64,000 nt of DNA, taken from Terribium retamae. Lineage in GTDB: Bacteria > Pseudomonadota > Alphaproteobacteria > Rhizobiales > Rhizobiaceae. Shown here piece by piece: positions 37,573 through 48,276 of this stretch; the stretch's first letter is position 1; each line of letters opens with the position of its first letter. The position numbers were made by a program, and so were the translations under genes. Location: the NCBI RefSeq assembly GCF_022347545.1, contig NZ_JAKREW010000002.1, forward strand, positions 124,001 through 188,000. Reading direction: 5' to 3'. Under the pieces are notes generated by a model. It ran no database searches and was not told the DNA's origin. It saw only the letters and a list, made by a program, of their open reading frames with translations.

Positions 37573-37706
37573 AATCGGCTCTCCTTAGGTTCATTAGGTA
37601 CAAAACCTTACAAGATTAGGAAGAACCGCACAAATACCTTTCAGTAAACATATATCCCCGCCTTTCGAAGGCGTACAAAACGGCCGGTACGAAGAAAGGT
37701 GGCGTC

Positions 37707-38627
37707 ATGTCGGACAACACACGCGGCACGGTTGAAATGACCGCTGCAATGATGATTTCGGGAACGATCGGCGTATTTGTCGTCCTCTCCGGACAGCCGG
37801 TCATGGACGTGGTCTTTTGGCGATGCGCCTTCGGTGCAGCCACGCTGCTGCTCGTCTGCGGCGCTCTCGGCCTGTTCAGGCGCGAGGTGATCTCGCGCCT
37901 GCAGATCGCCTATGCGATCATCGGCGGCATCGCCATCGTTTCCAACTGGCTGCTGCTCTTCGCCGCCTTCCCGCGCGCGTCGATCTCGATCGCTACAGCC
38001 GTCTACAACACTCAGCCTTTCATGCTTGTGGCATTGGGCGCACTGTTGTTCAGGGAGCGCCTGACGCTGACTAAACTGACATGGCTGGCAATTGCTTTCG
38101 CGGGCATGCTGCTGATCGTGCAGACCAAACCGGACGCAGCCCATACCGGCTCGAACTATCTCGTCGGGATCTTGCTGGCACTCGGGGCTGCATTTTTCTA
38201 TGCGATCGCCGCGATTGTCGCGAAGAAGTTGAAGGGGGTGCCGCCGCACCTCATTGCTCTCATCCAGGTTACCGTCGGTATCCTGATGCTCATCCCGTTC
38301 ACGAATCTCACGAACCCGCCGACAGACGCCCGCACCTGGGTTCTGCTTGCCGCGGTCGGCGTCATCCACACCGGACTGATGTACATCCTGCTCTACGGCG
38401 CGATTCAGAAACTGCCCACCAATCTTGTCGGCGCACTGTCCTTCATCTACCCGGTCGTCGCCATCATTGCCGACTTCGTGGTCTTCGGACAGCGCTTGCA
38501 TCCGTTGCAACTGGTCGGCGCCATCGCCATTCTTGTCGCCGCTGCCGGAATGACGCTGGGCTGGAACCTGATCAAGCCACGCGCCAGCCAATCCACTAAT
38601 CGTCCGATATCCGGCCGGTCAGCTTGA
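37707..38627 (+). CDS. EamA/DMT-family transporter
   Basis: 306 residues with ten predicted membrane helices in two EamA repeats (first around GVFVVLSGQPVMDVVFWRC, second around LVGILLALGAAFFYAIAAI). Members export amino acids and related metabolites. The ATG follows AAAGGTGG. It is divergent from the lrp gene, a common arrangement for a regulator and its exporter. Its end overlaps the ATPase gene by 32 bp. Confidence 0.9.
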   Translation: MSDNTRGTVEMTAAMMISGTIGVFVVLSGQPVMDVVFWRCAFGAATLLLVCGALGLFRREVISRLQIAYAIIGGIAIVSNWLLLFAAFPRASISIATAVYNTQPFMLVALGALLFRERLTLTKLTWLAIAFAGMLLIVQTKPDAAHTGSNYLVGILLALGAAFFYAIAAIVAKKLKGVPPHLIALIQVTVGILMLIPFTNLTNPPTDARTWVLLAAVGVIHTGLMYILLYGAIQKLPTNLVGALSFIYPVVAIIADFVVFGQRLHPLQLVGAIAILVAAAGMTLGWNLIKPRASQSTNRPISGRSA

Positions 38628-39720
38628 GGCCTTCGATGGTTGTTGCCCCATCCGGCCGCACCACGGTAAGCGCTCGCGCGCCGGTGCGGTCGGCAATCAG
38701 ATCTGCCAGCTCTCGCGAATGAGTGACCACCCAAAGCTGCGTCCGTTCAGCCGCCTTGGCGATCATGTCGGCCAGCGCAGGCAGCATGCGTGGATGCAGG
38801 CTGGCCTCCGGCTCGTTGAGGGCCATCAGCCCCGGCAAACGATAGGACATCAGGGCTCCGGCGAGCGCGAGGAAGCGTATCTGCCCATCCGAGAGTTCCT
38901 GCGGCCGGAACAAGCGTTGCGGAAAATCCGGAAGCCGCAATCCGAAAGTGGCGGTCTCGCCCGGCTCCGGAACTTCCAGTTTTGCCCCCAGGGCATCGGC
39001 CAGCGCGCGGTCGAGATCGACCGTGTCCTGCCGGATGTGTGCGAGCGTTGCGAACACCGCCGCAAGGTTGCCGCCATCTTCATCCAGCAGCGTTGAGGTG
39101 ATCGCCAGAGAAGCCTTCCTGACCGGCGAATCGGCATCGGTGCGAAAACCATGATAGAAGCGCCAACCCGAAACGGCGGCACGCAGGTCGCCCGCCTCAG
39201 GATAGCGGCCCGAAGCCCCAAGGACTGCCAGCGCAGTCTCCGAATTGAGCAGTTTTGTAGGGTGCTCGACACGCCTGCCGTCGCCATCGCGCCCGTAGGC
39301 CGTTGGCCCTTTGCGGCTCATCATCTCCACCGGACGGCGTCCAGTCTCGACCGTAAGGCTCTCTTCCTTGACGTGAGGTTCGAAGGCAAATCCCGCCGAA
39401 ACGGGCGGCGGCAGGCCGATCTCCACCCGATAGGAGAACCGGGCCGCTGTCTCGTCATCCTCGACATCCGCCTGCAGGATGACGCGGACCGGTCTGCCTA
39501 GGCGGCGCGCGCCGGACCACAGCGCCGACTGCATGCCGCCTTCGCCGGCGATCGCACGAGCGAGCGTGCCTTCGCCTGCTGCCTTGATCAGTTGCAGCGC
39601 GCGGTAAAGATTGGATTTTCCGACGCCATTTTCACCGACGAACAGTCCGACTTGGCCGAGTTCAAGCCGGATCGACTTGAGCGATCGGTAGCCTTCGGCG
39701 ACAAGCCCCGTCAGGCGCAT
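38596..39720 (-). CDS. RecF/SMC-like AAA ATPase
   Basis: A 374-residue single-chain ABC-type ATPase resembling OLD/RecF proteins (COG4637). Walker A is GENGVGKSN at 29-37; the signature region reads LSDGQIRFLALAGALM and Walker B LMALNEPEASLHPRML, followed by the His switch WVVTHSRELADLIAD. Such stand-alone ATPases are linked to DNA repair or defence, but no nuclease partner is adjacent. It follows lptE by 27 bp on the same strand. Confidence 0.85.
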   Translation of the reverse strand: MRLTGLVAEGYRSLKSIRLELGQVGLFVGENGVGKSNLYRALQLIKAAGEGTLARAIAGEGGMQSALWSGARRLGRPVRVILQADVEDDETAARFSYRVEIGLPPPVSAGFAFEPHVKEESLTVETGRRPVEMMSRKGPTAYGRDGDGRRVEHPTKLLNSETALAVLGASGRYPEAGDLRAAVSGWRFYHGFRTDADSPVRKASLAITSTLLDEDGGNLAAVFATLAHIRQDTVDLDRALADALGAKLEVPEPGETATFGLRLPDFPQRLFRPQELSDGQIRFLALAGALMSYRLPGLMALNEPEASLHPRMLPALADMIAKAAERTQLWVVTHSRELADLIADRTGARALTVVRPDGATTIEGLKLTGRISDD

Positions 39721-39747
39721 GGCTTCAACGCCTTCCGGCGGCGCCGG

Positions 39748-40323
39748 CTACTTGGCGCCGGGCTTGGCCAGATCCTGCGCCAGTGCCATATGCAGCAGTT
39801 CGGCGAGTTCGCGGGCCGCGCGATTTTCGGCATCGATCTGCGCACGATAGGTGGCGAATTCCTGCCCAGGCCGGTCGAAAGACGAAGTGATTGAGCGCTG
39901 GCCATTGGCCACTGTCTTGCCCGTCTTGGCGTCTGTCAGCGTGTAGGCGGCCGTCATGATGACACTGCCGGCAGTCGGTTGGTCCTGGTCTTTCGCAACC
40001 TGGATGCTCGCCGTCGAGATCACCTGTTCCGTGACACCGAGCGTCAGCGAATAAGCGGGCGTCGTCGTCCGTTCGGCACCGCCGGTCAGAGCAAAGATCA
40101 GATTGTTGCGAACCTGCTGAGCATACCGCGAAGAAACCGGCTTCACGGCGATCGATGCGAGTTCCTCGCGCGCGCTCACGGTCGAACCAGTCGAGAGCGG
40201 CTGGTTCGAGTAGAGCGGCCTGACCTGGCAGGCAGAAACCAGCGCCATGCCGCCAAACAGGCCTAAAAGCGCGGCGCGACGCGCAAACGCAGCCGCTGTC
40301 TTGCGAGTGTCAGGCAACGACAT
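39748..40323 (-). CDS. lptE: LptE, LPS-assembly lipoprotein
   Basis: LptE plugs and assists the LptD translocon placing LPS in the outer membrane. The 191-residue protein has a lipoprotein signal (lipobox LVSAC, Cys32) and the family patterns VRPLYS and [12 protein letters not shown], followed by a C-terminal helix. It overlaps leuS by 14 bp; leuS-lptE pairing is widespread in proteobacteria. Confidence 0.9.
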   Translation of the reverse strand: MSLPDTRKTAAAFARRAALLGLFGGMALVSACQVRPLYSNQPLSTGSTVSAREELASIAVKPVSSRYAQQVRNNLIFALTGGAERTTTPAYSLTLGVTEQVISTASIQVAKDQDQPTAGSVIMTAAYTLTDAKTGKTVANGQRSITSSFDRPGQEFATYRAQIDAENRAARELAELLHMALAQDLAKPGAK

Positions 40324-42949
40324 TGACGATCCTCTGGGGCACGACGATCACCTTGCGCGGCGCCTTGCCCTCGAGCGCCTTCTGTACGAAGTCCAGTGCC
40401 ATGACGGCCTGTTCGACCTGAGCTTGGTCTGCGTCGCGGGCGATTGTCAAATCGCCGCGCTTCTTGCCATTGATCTGTATCGGATAGACGACATCGTTGT
40501 CGACCACCAGTGCCGGATCAAAGCGTGGCCAGGGCTGATTCGCGACAAAGCCCTCGCCACCCAGTGTCGACCAGCATTCTTCCGCCAGATGCGGCATCAT
40601 CGGAGCAATCATCACGACAAGCGCCTCGACGGCCTCGCGCAGCGCCGCTGCGCTCGCCTTGTCACCCCTGCCTTCGACCTGTGCGGTCGCCGCGGGCTGG
40701 ATCGTGTTGACCAGTTCGTAGAGACGTGCCACGGCCTTGTTGAAGCCCAGGCGCTCGATATCCTCACCGACCGCCTTCACGGTTTTGTGGACAGACTTCG
40801 AAAGCGCCGACGCCTCTCCTTCTGTTGCGGCAGCTCCTTCAATGCCGGCCAACGCTGGTGCCGTCTCCGATACCAGCCGCCAGATGCGCTGCACGAAACG
40901 GTGCGCCCCTTCCACACCGGCCTCGGTCCAGATCACGTCGCGCTCCGGCGGCGAATCCGACAACATGAACCAGCGAGCCGTATCGGCGCCATAGCTCGCA
41001 AGAATGTCGTCGGGATCGACGACGTTCTTCTTCGACTTCGACATCTTCTCGATCGCACCGATCTCGACCGGGCTGCCATCCGCAATCAGCGTGGCGCTGC
41101 GCTTGCCGTCGACATCAACGATGTTCACGTCAACGGGCTGGACCCAATACGCATTCGGCCCGGTACCTGCACGATAGGTCTCGTGCACCACCATGCCTTG
41201 GGTGAACATGCCTTCGAACGGCTCCTTCACCTCATTGACGTGGCCAGTCACCTGCATGGCCCGCGTGAAGAAGCGCGAATAAAGCAGGTGCAGGATCGCA
41301 TGCTCGATGCCGCCGATATACTGCCTGACCGGCAGCCAGCCGTTCTTGCCATCGACATAGTCGAGCGTGGTCGGCGCCTTTTCATTCCAAGGATCGGTGA
41401 AGCGCGCGAAATACCAGGACGAATCGACGAAGGTGTCCATGGTATCGGTGTCACGCCGCGCCGGCTTGCCGCATTGCGGGCACCCGACATGCTTCCAGGT
41501 CGGATGGTGGTCGAGTGGATTGCCAGGCTTGTCGAAGGTGACGTCGGTCGGCAGCTCGACCGGAAGATCCTTTGCCGGTACCGGCACAGCGCCGCAGGCC
41601 TCGCAATGGATGACCGGGATCGGGCAGCCCCAATAGCGCTGGCGCGAGATCAGCCAGTCGCGCAGGCGGAACTGCACCTTGCGTTCGGCCTGTGGCCGAT
41701 TGCCGATCGTCACGCCGGACAACCTGGTCGCCACTTCGTCGAAAGCTTCCTTGAAACGCATGCCGTCGAGGAAACGCGAATTGATCATCGCGCCGTCGTC
41801 GACGAAGGCTTCTTCCGTGATGTGGAAGCTGGCGGCGTCGGCGCCGTCAGGCAGCACCACCGGGGTGACCGGCAGGCCATATTTGTTGGCGAAGTCGAGG
41901 TCGCGCTGATCGTGGCCCGGGCAGCCGAAGATCGCACCCGTGCCGTAGTCCATCAGCACGAAATTCGCGACATAGACCGGCAGCGTCCAGTTCTCGTCGA
42001 ACGGATGGACGACGCGCAGCCCCGTATCGAAGCCCTTCTTCTCAGCCGTTTCGAGCGCCGCCGCCGACGTGCCCATATGGCGCACATCCTCGATGAAGGC
42101 GGCAAGTTCCGGATTGCCCGCGGCGACCTTCTTGGCCAGCGGATGGTCCGCGGCAATCGCCATGAAGGAGGCACCGAAGATCGTATCCGGGCGTGTCGTG
42201 TAGACTTCGAGTTCGGTTTCGCCGGCTGGCGGATTGGCCAGTGCCCAGCGGACCAGCAAGCCCTCGGAGCGGCCGATCCAGTTGGCCTGCATGACGCGGA
42301 CCTTTTCAGGCCACTTGTCCAACGTGTCCAGCCCGTCGAGCAAGTCCTGGCTCATCGAGGTGATCTTGAAGAACCACTGCGTCAGGTCGCGCTGTTCCAC
42401 GGGCGCGCCGGAGCGCCAGCCGCGCCCGTCGATCACCTGTTCATTGGCCAGCACCGTCATGTCGACCGGATCCCAGTTGACCTTGGCCGACTTGCGCTCG
42501 ACCAGGCCGGACTTCCAGAAATCCAGGAAGATCTTCTGCTGATGCCTGTAATAACTCGGGTCGCAGGTCGCGATCTCGCGCGCCCAGTCGAGCGAGAGCC
42601 CCATAGTCTTCAGCTGGCCCTTCATCGTCTCGATGTTCTTGTAGGTCCAGTCGCGCGGATTGACCTTGTTGTCGCGCGCTGCGTTTTCCGCCGGCAGGCC
42701 GAACGCGTCCCAGCCCATCGGATGCAGCACGTTGTAGCCCATGGCCCGGCGCCAGCGCGCCACGACATCGCCCATCGTATAGTTGCGCACATGGCCCATA
42801 TGGATGCGCCCCGATGGGTAGGGGAACATCTCGAGCACGTAGTATTTCGGCCGCGGGTCGTCGTTCTTCGTTTCGAAGAGCTTGGCCTCGTCCCATGCCT
42901 TCTGCCACTTGGGCTCTGCTGCGCGGGGATTGTATCGTTCGGTTGCCAT
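40310..42949 (-). CDS. leuS: Leucyl-tRNA synthetase
   Basis: Class I synthetase charging tRNA-Leu, 879 residues. The HIGH motif appears as HMGH at 50-53 within [14 protein letters not shown], and KMSKS at 635-639. The CP1 editing domain, the zinc-binding [13 protein letters not shown] and CPQCG pairs, and the anticodon-binding C terminus are complete. ATG at 42949 gives the canonical start MATERYNP; a longer reading from 43063 is not family-like. It leads the leuS-lptE-ATPase run. Confidence 0.98.
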   Translation of the reverse strand: MATERYNPRAAEPKWQKAWDEAKLFETKNDDPRPKYYVLEMFPYPSGRIHMGHVRNYTMGDVVARWRRAMGYNVLHPMGWDAFGLPAENAARDNKVNPRDWTYKNIETMKGQLKTMGLSLDWAREIATCDPSYYRHQQKIFLDFWKSGLVERKSAKVNWDPVDMTVLANEQVIDGRGWRSGAPVEQRDLTQWFFKITSMSQDLLDGLDTLDKWPEKVRVMQANWIGRSEGLLVRWALANPPAGETELEVYTTRPDTIFGASFMAIAADHPLAKKVAAGNPELAAFIEDVRHMGTSAAALETAEKKGFDTGLRVVHPFDENWTLPVYVANFVLMDYGTGAIFGCPGHDQRDLDFANKYGLPVTPVVLPDGADAASFHITEEAFVDDGAMINSRFLDGMRFKEAFDEVATRLSGVTIGNRPQAERKVQFRLRDWLISRQRYWGCPIPVIHCEACGAVPVPAKDLPVELPTDVTFDKPGNPLDHHPTWKHVGCPQCGKPARRDTDTMDTFVDSSWYFARFTDPWNEKAPTTLDYVDGKNGWLPVRQYIGGIEHAILHLLYSRFFTRAMQVTGHVNEVKEPFEGMFTQGMVVHETYRAGTGPNAYWVQPVDVNIVDVDGKRSATLIADGSPVEIGAIEKMSKSKKNVVDPDDILASYGADTARWFMLSDSPPERDVIWTEAGVEGAHRFVQRIWRLVSETAPALAGIEGAAATEGEASALSKSVHKTVKAVGEDIERLGFNKAVARLYELVNTIQPAATAQVEGRGDKASAAALREAVEALVVMIAPMMPHLAEECWSTLGGEGFVANQPWPRFDPALVVDNDVVYPIQINGKKRGDLTIARDADQAQVEQAVMALDFVQKALEGKAPRKVIVVPQRIVNVVA

Positions 42950-43101
42950 GGCCGGTTTTTCACTTACAAAGCATGCGGGAAACCGCCGGTGGTCCGGCAG
43001 TTCAAGGACATGGTCCGGGTCTTCACCATGCTTTCGGTAACCCGTCAACCATATGGGTCTCAAGGCCCGGCAAAAACAGCAGGATCAGGACAGGTTGGCA
43101 C

Positions 43102-43764
43102 ATGAGTGACGCGGTTCAGCAACTCGAAACGGTGAAGGCGAGAATCGCTGCGGCGGAGCGCGAAGCGAGCCGGCAGGCCGACGCCGTGACCCTCGTCGCC
43201 GTTTCCAAGACCTTCGACGCCGACGCCATCCGCCCGGTACTCGCCGCCGGCCAGCGTGTCTTCGGCGAGAACCGTGTGCAGGAAGCGCAAGGCAAATGGC
43301 CAGCGTTACGCCTGGAATTCCCCGGTATCGAACTCCACCTGATCGGCCCGCTGCAATCCAACAAGGCCAAGGAAGCGGTCGCGCTGTTCGATGTCATCGA
43401 GACGGTCGACCGCGAAAAGATCGCGTCGGAACTGGCGAAGGAAATCACCCGGCAGGGCAAGGCGCCAAGGCTCTATGTGCAGGTCAACACCGGCTCGGAA
43501 CCGCAGAAGGCCGGTATCGAGCCGAAGGAGGCCGTGGCTTTCGTCAAGCGCTGCCGCGACGTGCATGGTCTCGTCATCGAGGGGTTGATGTGCATCCCAC
43601 CGGCCGACGAGAACCCCGGCCCGCATTTTGCGCTTCTGGAAAAACTCGCCCGCGAGGCGGGCCTCGAAAAACTGTCGATGGGCATGTCCGGCGACTATGA
43701 ACTGGCCGTGGCCTTCGGGGCGAGTTCGGTACGAGTTGGCTCGGCCATCTTCGGCCACAGGTAG
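43102..43764 (+). CDS. YggS-family pyridoxal phosphate homeostasis protein
   Basis: 220 residues, alanine-racemase-like barrel. The PLP lysine is Lys36 in TLVAVSKTF; VFGENRVQEAQ, LHLIGPLQSNK, LYVQVNTGSEPQKAG and LSMGMSGDYELAVAFG complete the family pattern. It buffers free PLP in the cytoplasm. The gene is divergent from leuS and ends in a strong bidirectional hairpin. Confidence 0.95.
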   Translation: MSDAVQQLETVKARIAAAEREASRQADAVTLVAVSKTFDADAIRPVLAAGQRVFGENRVQEAQGKWPALRLEFPGIELHLIGPLQSNKAKEAVALFDVIETVDREKIASELAKEITRQGKAPRLYVQVNTGSEPQKAGIEPKEAVAFVKRCRDVHGLVIEGLMCIPPADENPGPHFALLEKLAREAGLEKLSMGMSGDYELAVAFGASSVRVGSAIFGHR

Positions 43765-43791
43765 CACACCCCTGGCGGCAAGATCACAAAA

Positions 43792-43818
43792 GAAAGGCCG
43801 GGAATTTCCCGGCCTTTC
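43792..43818. terminator. Bidirectional terminator, yggS-type gene / binding-protein gene
   Basis: GAAAGGCCGGG (43792-43802) and CCCGGCCTTTC (43808-43818) form an 11-bp stem around AATTT between convergent genes, with A and T tracts at both ends. Confidence 0.85.
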
Positions 43819-43839
43819 CATTTCAAGAAGTCGACTGGC

Positions 43840-44943
43840 TTACTCCGCCGCGACGATCTTGCCGTCTTCCCATTTGAACAGTGAGAAGCTCGGGCTGGTC
43901 AGGTCGCCGGTCTCGCCATAGGTCAGCTTGCCGATAGCGGTCGCAATGGCCTCGCCACCCTTGAGCGCGGTGCCGACGGCTGCTGGATCGTCCTTGCCGG
44001 CCTTCTCGATTCCTGCCTTCAGCACCTGAACGGCTGCATAGGCATTGAGCGTGAAAGCTTCGGCCGGAATACCCTTGGCCTTGAGCGCTTCGACTGCCTG
44101 GGCCGAGTCTGGGTTCTTCAGTGCGTCGGTTGCGTTGGTGAACAGCGTGCCGGCAGCCGCCTGGTTGCCGATTGCCCAATATTCGGTGTTGGACAGGCCT
44201 TCGCCGCCGATGATCAGCGCCTTCACACCGGCATCGGCGAGCTGGCGGGCAAGCAGGCCACCCTCAGGGTGATAGCCGCCGAAGTAGATCACTTCAGCGC
44301 CGTCCGACTTCAGGCGCGTAACCAGGGCCGACAGATCCTTTTCACCGGGGGTCAGCGAATTGTGGCTGACTTCCTTGATACCGCCGGCATTGATCGCCTT
44401 CTTGAAGGAGTCTGCGAGACCCTTGCCGTAGGTGCCCTTGTCGTCGACGATCGCGACCTTCTTGTCCTTCAGATTCTTCACGACGTAGGCGGCCGCCACT
44501 TCCGCCTGCTGGTCGTCACGACCGCAGGTGCGCAGGACATTGGTCAGCCCACGATTGGTCAGGTCCGGCGACGTTGCGGTCGGCGTCACCATCAGCACGC
44601 CGTTTTCGGCGAACACGTCGGAGGCCGCCATGGCGACACCCGAGGTGACCGGGCCAACGACGAACTTGACGCCTTCGCCAACCAGCTGGTTGGCGGCTGA
44701 AACGCCTTGCTTCGGATCGCCGGCATCGTCGGCGAGCTTCAGCACGACCTTCTCACCCTTGATACCGCCGTCCTTGTTGATGACTTCCACGGCAGCTTCG
44801 GCGCCGTTCTTGACCTGATCGCCATAGGCGGCAACCGGACCGGTCAACGGCGCGACAAGGCCGATGACGATGTCGGCCCGGGCAGTCGATGCAAAAGCCA
44901 TCAAAGTGGCCAAGGCCACGCCTGCGAGCATCTTGGTTTTCAT
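43840..44943 (-). CDS. LivJ-type branched-chain amino acid ABC transporter binding protein
   Basis: A 367-residue periplasmic binding protein with a signal peptide ([19 protein letters not shown]) and a type I fold: [59 protein letters not shown] and [13 protein letters not shown]. Members bind leucine, isoleucine, valine or other amino acids. No liv permease or ATPase gene is adjacent, so it serves a transporter encoded elsewhere. AGAGGGTG precedes the ATG. Confidence 0.92.
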   Translation of the reverse strand: MKTKMLAGVALATLMAFASTARADIVIGLVAPLTGPVAAYGDQVKNGAEAAVEVINKDGGIKGEKVVLKLADDAGDPKQGVSAANQLVGEGVKFVVGPVTSGVAMAASDVFAENGVLMVTPTATSPDLTNRGLTNVLRTCGRDDQQAEVAAAYVVKNLKDKKVAIVDDKGTYGKGLADSFKKAINAGGIKEVSHNSLTPGEKDLSALVTRLKSDGAEVIYFGGYHPEGGLLARQLADAGVKALIIGGEGLSNTEYWAIGNQAAAGTLFTNATDALKNPDSAQAVEALKAKGIPAEAFTLNAYAAVQVLKAGIEKAGKDDPAAVGTALKGGEAIATAIGKLTYGETGDLTSPSFSLFKWEDGKIVAAE

Positions 44944-45080
44944 AGCACCCTCTTAAAAATATTGATTCGGAAGGTGCAACAAAGGCTGCCCCCGGCAGAA
45001 GGCCAATCGGCCAGCAGCGGGATTCGATTGGTCGTCGCACGCTTCCTGCTAGGCTTGTGATAGAGCCGCCGAAGCCGTTG

Positions 45081-46127
45081 TCAATCGCCGGAGAGGATGA
45101 CCTTGATGCTGCGGGTTCGGTCCAGTGCGAGCCTGAAAGCGTCCGGCGCTTCGGCGAGCGGTCGGGTCGCCGTGACCAGACGCTGCACGTCGACTGCGCC
45201 GGATACGATCAGTCCGACCGCCTGTTGGAACTCTTCGCCAAAGCGGAAAGTGCCTCTCACGTCGAGTTCCTTGGCCATGATGGCATTTGCCGGGACCGGG
45301 ATTTCGCCTCCCGGAAGGTTTCCGATCGGAACGACCGTCCCGCCTCGCCGCACCGTCCGTATCGCCGATGCAAGCCCGGCGGCGGTACCCGAAACCTCCA
45401 GCGCGACATCGATGGGATTTCCAGCCGCGACTTCGCCCAGGCTGGCTTCCCCGGCGCCGGTGTCCACCACGCGATCGGCTCCCAGTGTCTTGGCAAAGGC
45501 CAGTGGCTGAGCCGCGATGTCGACCATGGTAATCTGACCGGCGCCTGCAAGCCGGGCAGCCAGCATCGTGAGCAGCCCGATCGGCCCGGCCCCGAACAGC
45601 GCGACATGTCGGCCCCGGACATCTCCGGCGCGCGCCACGGCATGCAACGCAACCGCCAGCGGCTCGGCCAATGCAGCTGCGGCAAAAGGCAGATCCTTCG
45701 GCACCTTCACGCATTGAGCGGGCGTCGCGTCGAACAGACCGGAGAACCCACCCTGCATATGCGGGGTCTTGGAAGCCGAGCCCATGAAATAGATATTCTC
45801 GCAAAGGTTGGGCCGGCCTTCACGACAGCGCACACATGTCCCGCACCAGCGGGACGGGTTTACGGCTACATGATCGCCGATGGCGAGGCCGTCGGCGTTG
45901 CCGTCGATCTCGACCACTTCCCCCGCCACCTCGTGGCCCAGGACGAGCGGCGATGTCACGATGAAATCGCCGGTACGGGCGTGGCGGAAATAGTGCATGT
46001 CCGAGCCGCAGATGCCGCCGGCGCGGAAACGGACACGCACCATCCCCGGCGGCAGCGCTCCGAGGTCGCGCTCGACGACGCGAAGATCCTCGGGACCGAA
46101 CAATGTAGCGGCTTGTGTGGAATTCAC
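45081..46127 (-). CDS. Zinc-dependent sugar-acid/alcohol dehydrogenase (L-idonate 5-dehydrogenase-like)
   Basis: A 348-residue medium-chain dehydrogenase. Catalytic zinc ligands lie in GGICGSDMHYF and GHEVAGEVVE; the structural zinc set is CGTCVRCREGRPNLC; the NAD(P) loop is VALFGAGPIGLLTM. The best match is L-idonate 5-dehydrogenase, but related polyol enzymes are possible. GTG at 46127 overlaps the dctM stop as GTGA, with GGAG 7 nt upstream, so it is the last gene of the TRAP operon and probably oxidises the imported sugar acid. Confidence 0.85.
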   Translation of the reverse strand: MNSTQAATLFGPEDLRVVERDLGALPPGMVRVRFRAGGICGSDMHYFRHARTGDFIVTSPLVLGHEVAGEVVEIDGNADGLAIGDHVAVNPSRWCGTCVRCREGRPNLCENIYFMGSASKTPHMQGGFSGLFDATPAQCVKVPKDLPFAAAALAEPLAVALHAVARAGDVRGRHVALFGAGPIGLLTMLAARLAGAGQITMVDIAAQPLAFAKTLGADRVVDTGAGEASLGEVAAGNPIDVALEVSGTAAGLASAIRTVRRGGTVVPIGNLPGGEIPVPANAIMAKELDVRGTFRFGEEFQQAVGLIVSGAVDVQRLVTATRPLAEAPDAFRLALDRTRSIKVILSGD

Positions 46128-47530
46128 CGGATAAGCTCCATCTGCGTTGGCAACCACAGCGTGATTTGAGGAATGAAGGTGATCAGGAGCAGCGCGATGA
46201 CCAAGGGGACCAGCCAGGGCAGGATCGCCATGGTGGTGCGTTCCACCGACAATTTGGCGACTCGCGACAGCACGAACAGCACCATGCCGAGCGGCGGGTG
46301 CAACAGGCCTATCATCAGGTTAAGCGTCATGATCAGCCCGAAATGCACCGGATCGATGCCGTAAACCACCGCCACAGGCAAAAGGATCGGTACCAGGATG
46401 GTGATCGCGGCGATCGTGTCGAGGAAGCAGCCGACCACCAGCATCAGCACGTTGACCAGGATCAGGAACACCCACTTGTTCTCGGTCAGTCCGAAGATGA
46501 AGCCGGAAAACAGCTGCGCGGCCTGGCTGACGGTCAGCAGCCACGCGAAGATCGAAGCCGCCGTCACGATGAACAGCACCGACGCGGTGGTCTCGATCGT
46601 GTCGAGGCTGGCTTTGGCGAGCAAGGGCAATGTCATGGTACGGTAGCGGACCAGCCCGAGAAACAATGACCAGATGACCGCCGCCATTGCTGCTTCGGTC
46701 GGCGTGAACCAGCCCATCGTCATGCCCCCGATCAGGATGATCGGCGTCATCAACGCCATCACCGCCGAAAAGTCGAAGTACCAGTCGGCGGCCACGAGCA
46801 GGATCAAGGCGATGCCCACCGCCAGATTGACCGACAGGCCGGCCAGCACCAGGAGATAGACCATCACCGGGAAGGCCAGGACGACCAGGACCTCGACGCT
46901 CGCCTCCACGAGCCTGCGAATGGAAAATGGCGTATCGGAGCCCCAGCCGCGTTTGTAAGCGAAGATCGCTACGGTGATCATCATCAGCAGGGTCATGACG
47001 ATGCCCGGCAATACGCCTGCCATGAACAGCGCGCCGATCGAAACATTCGCCATCATGCCGTAGATCACGAAAGGCAGCGATGGCGGAAAGATCGGTCCAA
47101 GCGTTGCGGACGCAGCCGTGACGCCGACTGCGGCCTCAACCGGATAGCCATGGTCCTTCATCGCCTTGATCTCGATCGTGCCGATGCCGGCCGCATCGGC
47201 CAGAGCCGTGCCTGACATGCCCGAGAAGATCACGGAGCCGATGATGTTGACCTGTGCCAGCCCGCCTTTCATCCAGCCGACAAGGGCCAATGCGAAGGAA
47301 TAGATCCGGCCCGTAACACCGGCGATGTTCATCAGATTGCCGGCGAGGATGAAGAACGGCACGGCGAGCAGGGGAAAGCTTTCCACACCTGCGATCATGC
47401 GCTGCGCCGCGATGATGTCCGGCGCGACGCCATAGATGATGAGATAGAGCACCGACGCTACCGCCATGGAGACAGCAACGGGCACGCCGATTAGCATCAG
47501 AAGCAGGAAACCTCCAACCAACAGCAGCAT
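46124..47530 (-). CDS. dctM: TRAP transporter large permease (DctM family)
   Basis: The 468-residue transport channel of a tripartite ATP-independent periplasmic system, with about 12 membrane helices. Signatures include PFFILAGNLMNIAGVT, GSVIFSGMSGTALADAAGIG and ASATLGPIFPPSLPFVIYG. It uses the sodium gradient to import organic or sugar acids handed over by the DctP protein. It starts 3 bp after dctQ and overlaps the dehydrogenase by 4 bp. Confidence 0.95.
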   Translation of the reverse strand: MLLLVGGFLLLMLIGVPVAVSMAVASVLYLIIYGVAPDIIAAQRMIAGVESFPLLAVPFFILAGNLMNIAGVTGRIYSFALALVGWMKGGLAQVNIIGSVIFSGMSGTALADAAGIGTIEIKAMKDHGYPVEAAVGVTAASATLGPIFPPSLPFVIYGMMANVSIGALFMAGVLPGIVMTLLMMITVAIFAYKRGWGSDTPFSIRRLVEASVEVLVVLAFPVMVYLLVLAGLSVNLAVGIALILLVAADWYFDFSAVMALMTPIILIGGMTMGWFTPTEAAMAAVIWSLFLGLVRYRTMTLPLLAKASLDTIETTASVLFIVTAASIFAWLLTVSQAAQLFSGFIFGLTENKWVFLILVNVLMLVVGCFLDTIAAITILVPILLPVAVVYGIDPVHFGLIMTLNLMIGLLHPPLGMVLFVLSRVAKLSVERTTMAILPWLVPLVIALLLITFIPQITLWLPTQMELIR

Positions 47531-47533
47531 GGC

Positions 47534-48106
47534 TCACACCCCTGTGGTTTCGAACGCTTCCGGCCGTTCGAGCACCGAATAGCCACGGCGATAGTTGCCG
47601 ATGAGGACCTGGATCGAGCGCACCAGCATCAGAACGAAACCGGCCAATACCAGGTAGAAGAACCAGCGGCGCGGCAGGTCGACTGTGACCATGCGTTCGC
47701 GGGCCACGATCGCCACGTAGCGCCACATCAGCCAGGCAGCGTAGGTAAAGAATGCCACACGGATGATGTCGACGGAGATCGCGAGCCCTCGTCCGACGCG
47801 CTGTGGCAGGTAATGGTAGAGCACGTCCACATGGATGTGACGCGACGTTCGAACGCACATGGCCGCTCCCATGAAGACGACGACCACCAGCGCATTGATT
47901 GCGATCTCCTCGGTCCAAGCCAGGCTGTTGTTTAAGGCATAGCGGGTGAAAAACTGGAGAAAGACGCAAGCCACCATGCCCCAGAACACTGCAAGAGTGA
48001 TCCAGTCTTCGAGGCCGCGGCCTGACAGGTCGACCGGAGCCGACTCCTCCTCGAAGGCCTGGGCGATCTCCTCGGTCGTGATCTGCGTATGATGTTCCTG
48101 GGCCAT
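47534..48106 (-). CDS. dctQ: TRAP transporter small permease (DctQ family)
   Basis: 190 residues with four membrane helices and the DctQ core RYALNNSLAWTEEIAINALVV followed by RTSRHIHVDVL. It forms the membrane complex with DctM. The N-terminal 35 residues are acidic and longer than in many DctQ proteins. A 170-bp gap with a composite palindromic repeat separates it from dctP. Confidence 0.92.
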   Translation of the reverse strand: MAQEHHTQITTEEIAQAFEEESAPVDLSGRGLEDWITLAVFWGMVACVFLQFFTRYALNNSLAWTEEIAINALVVVVFMGAAMCVRTSRHIHVDVLYHYLPQRVGRGLAISVDIIRVAFFTYAAWLMWRYVAIVARERMVTVDLPRRWFFYLVLAGFVLMLVRSIQVLIGNYRRGYSVLERPEAFETTGV

Positions 48107-48124
48107 CGGCGCCGCTCCGAAGCT

Positions 48125-48224
48125 TAGAGCAATCCCAGCGCGAACGTGTCGGTTTTCCGTCCGGAACTGCGTAGAACAAAGGGGTAGAGCATTTCCGCGT
48201 TTCCATGAAAAACGAATCGCTCTG
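48125..48224. repeat. Composite palindromic intergenic element between dctP and dctQ
   Basis: The right-hand 40 bp (48185-48224, starting TAGAGC and ending GCTCTG) is an inverted copy of the element at 18565-18604, about 35 of 40 positions identical. The left-hand part begins TAGAGCAATCCCAG and includes GGTTTTCCGTCCGGAA. It resembles mosaic palindromic elements dispersed between genes in Rhizobiales. A hairpin here could set the ratio of DctP to the permease genes. Confidence 0.7.
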
Positions 48225-48276
48225 GTGGCAAGGGGTCAAAACCGCCCGGCTCGCGCCGGGCGGCAGAAGGTGACAT

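Noticed and set aside
40247..43105. Very long open frame antisense to leuS (952 codons)
   Set aside because: Mirror of high-GC codon use in leuS; Arg/His/Asp-rich sequence without any domain.
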